From: Polyangiaceae bacterium
GTDB lineage: Bacteria > Myxococcota_A > Polyangia > Polyangiales > Polyangiaceae
Assembly: GCA_009780955.1 (NCBI GenBank)
Contig: WQZB01000003.1
Span: 1 to 64,000 of the forward strand
DNA: 64,000 nucleotides
Direction: 5' to 3'
The notes below the pieces were generated by a model. That model was not told where the DNA came from and made no database searches. It saw nothing but the letters and a program-made list of their open reading frames with translations. Below, one piece after another: positions 15,338 to 23,204 of this stretch. Each line of letters opens with the position of its first letter. Position 1 is the first letter of the stretch. The position numbers and the translations under genes were made by a program.

Positions 15338-16501
15338 ATGCAGGCGAACCGATACTACGCCCCCGCGTGGGTGCGCACCTGGCTTTGGCTTCTGGTGGGG
15401 ATTGTCATTGTCATGGTTGCTCTTGGCGGCGCAACCCGCCTGACCGGATCAGGACTATCCATCACCGAGTGGAAACCCGTGACCGGCGCCATTCCGCCGA
15501 TGTCGCATGCCGCCTGGCTCAGCGAATTCGAAAAATACCGGCAAAGCCCACAATATGAATTGCTCAACCCGTGGATGTCGCTTTCCGATTTCAAATCTAT
15601 CTATTGGTGGGAATGGAGCCACCGCCAATTCGGTCGTGCCATTGGATTCGTGTTTTTCGTACCATTTTTGATTCTCGTGCGGGGTTATATCCGACGCGAG
15701 GCCTCCGGCAAGCTCATCGCCGGGCTTGGCGGCTTGTGCGTTCTTGGCGCTCTGCAGGCAGCCATGGGCTGGATCATGGTGGCTTCAGGCCTGCAGCCCG
15801 GAATGATCGCGGTAGCGCCGGTCAAATTGATGCTCCATCTCGTGGTGGCAGCATGCATTCTCGCGGTTTTGGTGCACTTCGCCGTGAAGTTATCTCCAGC
15901 AAGCCCAAGCCGTATTGACTCGAAAATTTCTGTTTGGGCGAAGGCGTTGCCCTTCCTTATTTTGCTGCAAATTGCGCTCGGCGGGCTTGTGGCTGGATCA
16001 AAAGCTGGTTTTGCTTACAGCACTTGGCCGCTCATGAATGGCCGACTCATTCCGCCGGTCAACGACCTTTTTGCCAAATCGCCATTTTACGAAAACTTTT
16101 TTGACAACATCACACTCGTGCAATTTCAGCACCGAATGGTGGCTTATGTCGTAACCGCGGTTGCCATTGCTTACGTAATAGATGCGCGCGGTGTGGGGCG
16201 CCATAACCCGCGCACGCATGCAGCCCGCCATGCCTTTTTTCTCTTGGGGCTTGTTGGTCTGCAATCGCTCCTTGGCATTGTGACTTTGCTTTTCTGGGTG
16301 CCTTTGTGGGCGGCTCTTGCACACCAAATCGTGGCGATGGTGATTTTCGTCGTTGCCTGCCACGGGGCCTTTTCGGCTATTCGCCACCAAGAGGAGTCAG
16401 AATCGCCTGCGCCCCGTCGAGCAGGCGCGCCGGCAGCTCGTGAGCCATGCGCGCACGCTTCGTTTCAAGGTACCGACGAGAAAATGGGTTCGGCGGAATG
16501 A
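15338..16501 (+). CDS. ctaA: Heme A synthase (COX15/CtaA family)
   Basis: Oxidises the C8 methyl of heme O to give heme A for aa3-type cytochrome oxidase, in the cytoplasmic membrane. Eight hydrophobic segments are visible. Family landmarks include GGATRLTGSGLSITEWKP near the N-terminus, EWSHRQFGRAIGF, the heme-ligand histidine segments MLHLVVAA and QFQHRMVAYVV, and ALAHQIVAM. The last 40 residues, after VACHGAFSAIRHQ, are Pro/Ala-rich and lie antisense to the end of ribA; they are probably a non-conserved extension. The spacing to the upstream gene is 13 bases. No ctaB or oxidase genes are in the window. Confidence 0.92.
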   Translation: MQANRYYAPAWVRTWLWLLVGIVIVMVALGGATRLTGSGLSITEWKPVTGAIPPMSHAAWLSEFEKYRQSPQYELLNPWMSLSDFKSIYWWEWSHRQFGRAIGFVFFVPFLILVRGYIRREASGKLIAGLGGLCVLGALQAAMGWIMVASGLQPGMIAVAPVKLMLHLVVAACILAVLVHFAVKLSPASPSRIDSKISVWAKALPFLILLQIALGGLVAGSKAGFAYSTWPLMNGRLIPPVNDLFAKSPFYENFFDNITLVQFQHRMVAYVVTAVAIAYVIDARGVGRHNPRTHAARHAFFLLGLVGLQSLLGIVTLLFWVPLWAALAHQIVAMVIFVVACHGAFSAIRHQEESESPAPRRAGAPAAREPCAHASFQGTDEKMGSAE

Positions 16502-17063
16502 TCACCGGCATGCGGCCGACGACTTCGATGCCCAGCGCGTGCAGCCCTTGCACCTTGGCCGGATTATTGGTCATCAAAACCACGCTTTTTACCTCGAAGT
16601 ACTGAAGCATGTCGGCGGCTGCGTGGTATTCGCGCGCATCGTCGGGCAAGCCGAGAAGACGGTTGGCGTCCACCGTGTCGGCGCCGTGGGATTGCAGATC
16701 ATATGCACGAATTTTGTTCGCCAGGCCGATTCCACGGCCTTCCTGGCGGAGGTAAAGAACGGCACCGGCGCCACGGCGAACAACTTCGGCCAGCGCTACA
16801 TCGAGCTGTTCTTTGCAATCGCACTTGAGCGAGCCAAAAACTTCGCTCGTCATACACTCAGAGTGGATGCGCACCAAGACGGAAGAGCCGCCGGTAATGT
16901 TGCCGTGAACGAGCGCAACGTGCTCTTGCACCAAAGCACTGCCGGCATCGGTGGCCTCGTGCGTTGTCCGGAACACATGGGTTTTGTAAAAACCGAAACG
17001 CGTTGGCAGGTCGGCCGACGCGATCCATTCAGTGTGAGGCCGGATCACCCTGGGGACGTGCAT
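16377..17063 (-). CDS. ribA: GTP cyclohydrolase II
   Basis: Catalyses the first step of riboflavin synthesis, GTP to 2,5-diamino-6-ribosylamino-4-pyrimidinone 5'-phosphate, using zinc. The three zinc cysteines are in SECMTSEVFGSLKCDC; the catalytic and GTP-binding motif is LYLRQEGRGIGL, followed by YDLQSHGADTVDAN and NNPAKVQGL. Length is 228 residues, a stand-alone RibA without a fused RibB domain. The start at 17063 is chosen for AGGAG upstream. Its 3' end overlaps that of ctaA by 125 bases on opposite strands. ribF, three genes on, belongs to the same pathway. Confidence 0.94.
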   Translation of the reverse strand: MHVPRVIRPHTEWIASADLPTRFGFYKTHVFRTTHEATDAGSALVQEHVALVHGNITGGSSVLVRIHSECMTSEVFGSLKCDCKEQLDVALAEVVRRGAGAVLYLRQEGRGIGLANKIRAYDLQSHGADTVDANRLLGLPDDAREYHAAADMLQYFEVKSVVLMTNNPAKVQGLHALGIEVVGRMPVIIPPNPFSRRYLETKRARMAHELPARLLDGAQAILTPLGGE

Positions 17064-17166
17064 CTCATCTTCTCCTGACGATCCGTGAACTTCCTTGGGC
17101 TGTCCGAGCAAGAAGGGTACTCGTTACAAAAGTCTAATGCCGACGAGACTTTCTGTCATCCATGGG

Positions 17167-18204
17167 CTAGGTATGCAAGCGGCAGAGGTGAGTGAACATC
17201 TCTTCCAGGATCGCTTCGGCAGGACGGCGCGAGCTTTTGAGCGCGAGATCGGCCTGTTCGAGCACGGTAAGCCAGCGTTCGAGTTCACGCGGCCGAAACG
17301 ACCGAAGTTTGCTTGCAAGCTCGCGCGCACGAAACGCCGGAACGATTCCCGCGCGCACAGCGGCCTCGTCGAGGCTCATGCCTTGCCCAAGAGCCTCCCT
17401 TAGCTTGATGAGCTGGCGCAGCGACCACGCCACGGCGCCCACAAGAGGCAAGCCGCGATCACGCGGATCGTAGACATCGCCAAAGAGCAAAAAAATAACC
17501 TTCAAATCTTTTCGGCTTACGGCATCGACGAGTTTCCACGTGTCGGCAAGGCGTACACGCGTGACAATCGCGGCGGTGGCTCCTTCGGTGATGGGCGCGT
17601 TCGGTCCGACATAGAGCGAGAGGCGCTCGAGCACATCGTCGAGGCATGACAAATCGGGTCCGGCGATTTCCGCGATGAGCTCGGCGACGTCGCGGTTTAT
17701 CGTGTGACCTTTGGAAAGTGCGCGCTGGGTGATCCACCCTGGAAGCTTTCGATTGTCGACCGCGGCGCAGTCGACGAGAAAGCCACTCTTCTTCGCGAGC
17801 GCTACAAGTTTGCGGCGGCCGTCGAGCTCGTCGCCAACGAGAACGAGGCACGTCGAATCACAAGGAGCTTTGGCGTAACCTGCAATCATATCGAGCGGCG
17901 CGATCGACTGCGAGGCAGACGATGATGCATTGGCCGCGCGGTCCCAGCGCTCGAGACCGCGCACGATAACAACCCGCTTTTTTGCCATCATGGGCATGGT
18001 GCGCATTGCCGCGAGCACCTTGTCGACATCGGCCTCGCCCGCGGTGAACTTGTCGACGTTGAAGTCGGCAAGCCCTCCAGACAAAGCGCTTTTCACAATG
18101 ACACCGAGCGCTTCTTCGCGCAGATAGCGCTCTTGCCCAACCAGCAACCAGACGGGCAAGACTTCGCCACGGGTGGCGCGGTTGATAGCTTCGTCAGGCG
18201 TCAT
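17167..18204 (-). CDS. holA: DNA polymerase III delta subunit
   Basis: The clamp-loader subunit that opens the beta sliding clamp. The 345-residue protein starts with VLPVWLLVGQERYLREEAL, matching the HolA N-terminal clamp-binding region (PVYLLxGxExxL). It continues with a long helical collar domain containing LRQLIKLREALGQG and FRARELASKLRSF near the C-terminus. Its ATG (18202-18204) overlaps the stop of the preceding gene in an ATGA arrangement, indicating translational coupling. This is a single-copy housekeeping gene and supports the chromosomal nature of the region. Confidence 0.9.
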   Translation of the reverse strand: MTPDEAINRATRGEVLPVWLLVGQERYLREEALGVIVKSALSGGLADFNVDKFTAGEADVDKVLAAMRTMPMMAKKRVVIVRGLERWDRAANASSSASQSIAPLDMIAGYAKAPCDSTCLVLVGDELDGRRKLVALAKKSGFLVDCAAVDNRKLPGWITQRALSKGHTINRDVAELIAEIAGPDLSCLDDVLERLSLYVGPNAPITEGATAAIVTRVRLADTWKLVDAVSRKDLKVIFLLFGDVYDPRDRGLPLVGAVAWSLRQLIKLREALGQGMSLDEAAVRAGIVPAFRARELASKLRSFRPRELERWLTVLEQADLALKSSRRPAEAILEEMFTHLCRLHT

Positions 18205-19046
18205 GCACCGCGACGACTAACGCGGCGAGCGCGGCGAACGCAAAAGAGAGCGATGCCAATGCCAGCAAAAGAAGTAAGCCAAAACCCCAGTCGATTGGGC
18301 AGGCCGTCGTTATAGCCCGGAACCGAACAGCCGCAGCCAGACGGACGCGTTTTGATTTCTTCCTCGGTTGTTCTCTGGAAGCCTTCCTTTGGAATGAAAG
18401 GCTGCGCGCTGCCAGTAGGCGTAACTTCGCCATTGCCGCCTGCCGACGCCGGAAGTGGATTGTTGCTGCTTGCCGGTGCACCAGCGTCGTAGGCGTTGAC
18501 CTTCCTGATTGACTTGTCTTTCGCGCTAAATTGCATTGTGCGAAAGTCTTCGACTTCGTTGTCACCTTTGAGCGCGAGGAATTGTGGGCCGCCAACGACG
18601 GAGCCATCGGCCGTTCTCAAGTCGACCCTGTACTCGCCAGCTTCGAACCCACTTGGGCGCGTGAGGCTGAAGTCGAAGCGCGTGATTTTGAAGATCTTGC
18701 CGGTAAGATCCGCGAAGTCGACGTCGAAGCTTTCGACCACGGGCGACTGGTTCGAAAGCACTTCGCGAGTGTTGACCGGGCCATCGTGACCGTCGACGAG
18801 CATGCGCTTGTAGGCAACGGTTTTCGTGAAAATAAACTTCATCGGTTGATGGGCAATGGGTGGCACCGTTGGCAGCTCGATGGTGACGAAAAGGTGCCAT
18901 CCACCGGCCACCTCGTCGACCGAGGTTGTTTTCAGCTTGAAGGAGCCTGCGGCGCTCGCATTGCGTGCGAAGGTCACCGCGAACGCGAGCATGGCCAATA
19001 CAAACCCAGCAAACCTGACAATCCTGGAAGGGCGCATCGCGTGCAT
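18201..19046 (-). CDS. Exported protein with MYXO-CTERM-like anchor
   Basis: A 281-residue protein with an N-terminal signal peptide (IVRFAGFVLAMLAFAVTFA, cleavage near ASAA). The mature domain (about 35-175) is beta-rich, with GGWHLFVTIELP and FEAGEYRVDLRTADGSVVGG suggesting an Ig- or DOMON-like sandwich. The C-terminus has GCGC, a short linker, a hydrophobic helix (LGFWLTSFAGIGIALF) and a terminal RRARR. This tripartite end matches the MYXO-CTERM sorting signal, which directs surface attachment after cleavage at the Cys-rich motif. The start may instead be the ATG at 19037. Function unknown. Confidence 0.75.
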   Translation of the reverse strand: MHAMRPSRIVRFAGFVLAMLAFAVTFARNASAAGSFKLKTTSVDEVAGGWHLFVTIELPTVPPIAHQPMKFIFTKTVAYKRMLVDGHDGPVNTREVLSNQSPVVESFDVDFADLTGKIFKITRFDFSLTRPSGFEAGEYRVDLRTADGSVVGGPQFLALKGDNEVEDFRTMQFSAKDKSIRKVNAYDAGAPASSNNPLPASAGGNGEVTPTGSAQPFIPKEGFQRTTEEEIKTRPSGCGCSVPGYNDGLPNRLGFWLTSFAGIGIALFCVRRARRVSRRGA

Positions 19047-19142
19047 CACGTTACAGCGCAACTCGTTTGCGCTGAAATTAAAAGGGCGTTGCGATCTTCT
19101 TTCCTGGTTGCCCGCGGTGTGCTCGAAACGGCTTCGATCCTG

Positions 19143-20051
19143 ATGATCCGCGAACTTCAAGCCACCACCATCGCCATTGGCAACTTCGACGGCGTTCACC
19201 GCGGGCACCAGTCGATCATCCGCCAGGCACGCGCGATCGCTGATGCGCACGGCCTTGCTTGCGTGGCGCTGACGTTCGATCCGCATCCAAGCGAGGTGCT
19301 TGGGCGCGGCGCGCCTGCACGTCTCACAACGCTTCCGTCGCGTATCGAGCTTCTCGTTGCAAGCGGCGCCCATCGGGCCATAGTTCTGCCATTCACAAAA
19401 GAGCTCGCGAGCTTTACACCAGAGAAATTCGCGCACGACTTGTTGCATGAGCGCCTCTTGGCCCGCATCGTCGTGGTTGGCGAAAACTTTCGCTTCGGTT
19501 GCAACCGAGCAGGCAACTTCGACTCGCTACGCACGCTCGGCGCCAAGCTTGGTTTTTCTGCCATGGCCGCTGACATTGCCGGCGATGAGAGCGGGCGGTT
19601 TTCAAGCTCGCGGGTACGCAGCGCAATTGCCGCAGGCGACATCCCCGCGGCAAACACGGTGCTCGGTCGCATGCACGCAGTCACTGGCGTTGTAGAACAA
19701 GGCGACATGCTTGGTCGTACGATCGGCTTTCGAACGGCAAACCTGGGCGGCATCGTTGAAATGCTGCCGCCGCACGGCGTGTACGCGGTTTGGGTAACGA
19801 ATCTCGCCACGCCCGAGACGACCAGCGTGCCAGGCGTCATGAACATTGGTGTGCGGCCAACTGTCGACGGAACCAAACTTCGCGTCGAGGTCCACCTGCT
19901 CGAGGGCGCGCCAGATCTCTATGGTGTACCACTCAGGGCGTATTTCGTTGAGCGGCTGCGCGGCGAAGTCAAGCTCGGTGGGCTTCACGCTCTCAAAACG
20001 CAGATCGAAAAAGACATCGTGCGCGCACGCTCGGTGCTCCGCATAACCTAG
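19143..20051 (+). CDS. ribF: Bifunctional riboflavin kinase/FAD synthetase
   Basis: Phosphorylates riboflavin to FMN and adenylates FMN to FAD. The N-terminal nucleotidyltransferase motif IGNFDGVHRGH is at residues 12-22. FSSSRVRSAIAAGD marks the end of the adenylyltransferase domain, and the C-terminal kinase domain shows GRTIGFRTANL, the metal/nucleotide-binding GVMNIGVRPT and EVHLLEGAPDLYG. Length (302) is typical. The start at 19143 gives a family-like N-terminus; extending upstream would read antisense through the preceding gene. It is divergent from the MYXO-CTERM gene across 96 bases. With ribA it forms a loose riboflavin/flavin cluster. Confidence 0.93.
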   Translation: MIRELQATTIAIGNFDGVHRGHQSIIRQARAIADAHGLACVALTFDPHPSEVLGRGAPARLTTLPSRIELLVASGAHRAIVLPFTKELASFTPEKFAHDLLHERLLARIVVVGENFRFGCNRAGNFDSLRTLGAKLGFSAMAADIAGDESGRFSSSRVRSAIAAGDIPAANTVLGRMHAVTGVVEQGDMLGRTIGFRTANLGGIVEMLPPHGVYAVWVTNLATPETTSVPGVMNIGVRPTVDGTKLRVEVHLLEGAPDLYGVPLRAYFVERLRGEVKLGGLHALKTQIEKDIVRARSVLRIT

Positions 20052-20090
20052 ACTGGCTGGGTTTGGTGATTTGGTGTTAAGAAGGCAAAA

Positions 20091-21047
20091 ATGGATCGAA
20101 GCGAGCTTGATATCCTCGACCGCGAAAGCCTCGTGCAGCGCGCCGAGGCCGCGGGAGTTCAGCACGCGCGCATCCTCACGCGCCCCGAGCTCATCGACGA
20201 GCTCATTCGGCACGACAAGCAACTCGACGAAACACAGCTCAAAAAGTCACGAGGGTTCTTTGGCATTGCGCGTGATCTGCTGGCGCGTGTCGTCGAACGA
20301 GGGTTACACCTGCCCGACGCAGCCGATCGCCTCTTCGGCAGTGGTCCCTTTCCTCCCTCAGCACACGCGCCGCCACAAGCCGTGCCCACGCTCACACTCG
20401 CGGAAATCTACGCGGCTCAAGGGCACAAAAAGCGTGCGGTCGACACCCTCCGTGGCGTGCTCGACGACGAGCCCGATCACATTGCCGCGCGCACGCTGCT
20501 CGGCCAGCTCGAAGATGTGCGGTACGTTGCGCCAGAGCCGCCAATGCCGCCCGAGCCGGAGATCGAAATACCGAAAAGCGAAGACACCGAGACCGCTTTC
20601 AAACAGTCTGATGTGTGCATCGCGCTGCCGCTCCCCTCTGGTGCAACGTATGTGTGGTGGCGCGTGTCAAGCAAGACGAGAGAGGAGAGCGCACAGGCAG
20701 GCGATTCGTTTGTTGTGCGCGCCATCGCGGTCGTGCCCTCGTGGGAGGGTCCCACCATTTCCGAACATGATTGCGAGGTCGATCCGCTCTCGGGTCAAAT
20801 CGTGCTGAACGATCTGCCGGCGGGCGCGGTGGTTCGCGTTGCCATTGGTGTGCGCACGGAGCAAAAATTCACCCCGGTGGCTCACTCGCCGGCGCTCGAG
20901 ATGGAAGCTGATGGCGCTGGCGAGCGGCTCGTTCTCTGGACCCTCGATGGCGTCGTGGCTGTGCCCGAGAGCGATCCTCATCTCGTCACGGCCCTTGCCA
21001 ATTATTCGTCAATGCGTGATTCGATGGGTTCGACGCGCGACAATTGA
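20091..21047 (+). CDS. Hypothetical protein with SAP-like and TPR-like parts
   Basis: A 318-residue cytoplasmic protein. Residues 10-50 (LVQRAEAAGV...TRPELIDELIRHD) resemble a SAP/Rho-N-type helix-extension-helix that often binds nucleic acid. Residues 105-140 (LAEIYAAQGHKKRAVDTLRGVLDD) match one TPR unit. A Pro/Glu-rich linker (about 145-165) leads to a beta-rich C-terminal domain with VWWRVSS, resembling DUF4912 fibronectin-like domains. AAGAAGG precedes the ATG at a good distance. It starts 39 bases after ribF. Its 3' end overlaps the flippase gene by 39 bases on the other strand. Function unknown. Confidence 0.7.
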   Translation: MDRSELDILDRESLVQRAEAAGVQHARILTRPELIDELIRHDKQLDETQLKKSRGFFGIARDLLARVVERGLHLPDAADRLFGSGPFPPSAHAPPQAVPTLTLAEIYAAQGHKKRAVDTLRGVLDDEPDHIAARTLLGQLEDVRYVAPEPPMPPEPEIEIPKSEDTETAFKQSDVCIALPLPSGATYVWWRVSSKTREESAQAGDSFVVRAIAVVPSWEGPTISEHDCEVDPLSGQIVLNDLPAGAVVRVAIGVRTEQKFTPVAHSPALEMEADGAGERLVLWTLDGVVAVPESDPHLVTALANYSSMRDSMGSTRDN

Positions 21048-22664
21048 CCGGACCATGGCAATATCGTTTTTGCCAATCTCGCCGGTGATGAGAAGTGCGC
21101 CGAAATAGGCAATTACGATAGCCACGGCCACCAAGGGTGTCAGCCACCGTGGGAACGCGGGCATGTAGAAACCGACAGCCCATGCCGCTCCAATGCATGC
21201 GCCCACGCGCAGCGCAGTTCTCGCCGGAACGAAGGCACCAACGGCACGTCGAAGCAGGTAGGTCGCAAGGGCGAGCCCGATGCCAAGAGCCACCGTGGTT
21301 GCGCAGGCTGCGGCAACGAGCTGCGATGCGCCGAAGGCCGCGCCCGGAATGACGAGCGCGCACGCGCTGGCAAGCACGGCAAGGACAAGAGCCGTCATGG
21401 CCATGGCCGCACGCTCGCGGCCAAGACTCACGAGCACGGTGGCGGCAAGGCCGAACATCGCGAAGGCGGCCTGCCCAAGCGCGAGATAATGAAGCGCGGG
21501 CGCGCCTTGCTTGGCCATCGCAGCACCATAAGCAAAACGAATGAGCGCCTCGGGCATCGCGAGTACAACGACGACGAGCATTCCGCAAACGATGGCGCCA
21601 ATTCGGCAACCGCGGTGCACGAGCTCGGCGACGCGGGCCTTGCCTTCCGACACACGCGCGCGGGCGAGCATGGGAAAGAGGATTTGGGTGACACTAAAAA
21701 GCATTTGATAAGGAAGAAACGCAAAGAGCTGCGCGGAGCGATATGCAGCCAGCCATTCGTTGGCAGCGGCCGAGGGATTGGCCAGGTTCATGTTCTCGGC
21801 GCCAAGCGACAGATAACGCCCGACAATGAGGATATCGGCCTGCATGAGGCCATTGGTGAAAAGCTGCGCGACCATTACTGGCACGATGAGCGCGAGGTAA
21901 GCGCGCGCGGTGGGAACGCTGTGCGGCCGCGGCCCTTCGAGCGCGCGGCCGATTTTCGTCCAGCCAAGCGCGATGGTGAACACACCGGCGGCGGCAAGCG
22001 TGGCGCCAATGGTTGCTCCGAGCACGGCAGGTGAAGTGCCGAACCGCGTTGCAACCGCGCCGCCGTACTTCACAAAGGCGTAGCCCATGCCGATGAGGCC
22101 GAGCGTGCGCAACGTGGCAGCCATCATGTCGAGCGCCGCCTGGCGTGAAAAAGCGCCGCGGCCATTGAGGTAGCCAACGAGCGGCGCGTATACGCCGTAA
22201 ATTCCAAGCACGAAGCTCATGACGACGAGCGGTGCCGTGAGTTGTTTATCGTGCTGGAAATAGGCTAAAAATGGCGAGATTATGGCAAGAAGTGCCGCAA
22301 AGAAAAGGGCGATAGCCACGTGCACCCGCAGCGTCGCGCGCAAAGCCTGCTGCTCGCGATCGCCAGCGGCAGCTACAACGCGGCTGACGCCCTGTGTGGA
22401 GCTCGAGACAATCACGTTGTTCAAGACATTCGATATGGCAAGCACGCGAGACAGCGCGCCGTAGGCAGCCTGCGAAGTGACGAGCGGGAAGAGGGCCTGC
22501 TGCACAAGACCCGTCGCAAGGAAAAACGCCTTGGCCGTGAACACCGCAAGGCCTCCGCGGCCAGCGTGGCTTGCTTGGCCAGTTTGGCCAGCATGCATAG
22601 CGTCCGCGCTTGCCTCCCCGGCATTCGCATTGCCGAAGGCGTCGTTGACGGCTTCAGTAGTCAT
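21009..22664 (-). CDS. MOP-superfamily lipid/polysaccharide flippase (MurJ/Wzx-like)
   Basis: A 551-residue polytopic protein with about fourteen hydrophobic segments, the number expected for MOP flippases. FTAKAFFLATGLVQQALFP at the start, RATLRVHVAIALFFAALLAI and the mid-protein LRTLGLIGMGYAF are compatible with the polysaccharide-synthase fold; charged residues within helices, as in MurJ, could line a substrate path. The ATG at 22664 is chosen; the longer frame back to 22847 has a basic, non-hydrophobic leader lacking a start signal. Substrate (lipid II or an O-unit) cannot be told from sequence alone. Confidence 0.75.
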   Translation of the reverse strand: MTTEAVNDAFGNANAGEASADAMHAGQTGQASHAGRGGLAVFTAKAFFLATGLVQQALFPLVTSQAAYGALSRVLAISNVLNNVIVSSSTQGVSRVVAAAGDREQQALRATLRVHVAIALFFAALLAIISPFLAYFQHDKQLTAPLVVMSFVLGIYGVYAPLVGYLNGRGAFSRQAALDMMAATLRTLGLIGMGYAFVKYGGAVATRFGTSPAVLGATIGATLAAAGVFTIALGWTKIGRALEGPRPHSVPTARAYLALIVPVMVAQLFTNGLMQADILIVGRYLSLGAENMNLANPSAAANEWLAAYRSAQLFAFLPYQMLFSVTQILFPMLARARVSEGKARVAELVHRGCRIGAIVCGMLVVVVLAMPEALIRFAYGAAMAKQGAPALHYLALGQAAFAMFGLAATVLVSLGRERAAMAMTALVLAVLASACALVIPGAAFGASQLVAAACATTVALGIGLALATYLLRRAVGAFVPARTALRVGACIGAAWAVGFYMPAFPRWLTPLVAVAIVIAYFGALLITGEIGKNDIAMVRSIVARRTHRITH

Positions 22665-23015
22665 GGCTGCCTGGGCCAAGCGAGTTTTGGCGCAAGGGAA
22701 ATCGCGGCAGTCATTGCATGCGCTCCGTAGCAGGCCCACGTCGCAGCGGCGAGAGTGGAAAGCCTTGCGCCGTTTTCTTCGCCGCGTCGAATTGTGAGTG
22801 TGCTGTCGGGGCGGTCTCGTCATGCCCGGATCGCCGAGGCTTGCCAACCGCGATGCGCCCCTTCAAGCAAGTTTGTCGTTCTTGCACGCCGTGGCCGAGC
22901 CCTTGCACAGCGTGGTGTGCGCGGCCGTTTCAATGACCGCGGAAGGGCAATTCGTCTCTGTCATGTTCCGTTCTAAAGCCGAATCCCGCTGGGTGCGGTT
23001 TTGGTCACGGCGGCA
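22665..23015. other. Intergenic stretch without recognised gene
   Basis: About 350 bases between the flippase and the short frame at 23016. I see no convincing reading frame, RNA gene or palindrome. It must hold the promoters of the divergently transcribed neighbours. Confidence 0.5.
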
Positions 23016-23156
23016 ATGGGCGCATCGACCGCGCATGCTGCCGATCGTTACATTGCAACGATTGAAAATTGCATCATCTGCGAAGACGCCCGACCTGGCA
23101 ACGACGCCGGCGCAATCGCATTGCCAATCTCATTGCTTAGGTTGCCACATTCATAA
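23016..23156 (+). pseudogene. Short frame sharing a motif with the downstream Cys-rich protein
   Basis: A 46-residue reading from ATG 23016. The start resembles the end of a signal peptide (GASTAHAADRY). It continues with NCIICEDARPGNDAGA, which matches CVICEDAGPGNDAGA near the C-terminus of the following gene at both protein and DNA level. After that the similarity stops and the frame ends. This could be a truncated duplicate of the neighbour's tail, or a small exported peptide. No upstream in-frame start with a good ribosome site was found. Low confidence. Confidence 0.35.
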
Positions 23157-23204
23157 CTCAATAGACAAGTGCGGCCCATCGTTGTCGCAGAAGGAATCAA
23201 AATC

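Noticed and set aside
18531-19142. Upstream extension of the ribF frame
   Set aside because: It lies antisense to the MYXO-CTERM gene and the RibF family starts near IGNFDGVHRGH, only a few residues after 19143.
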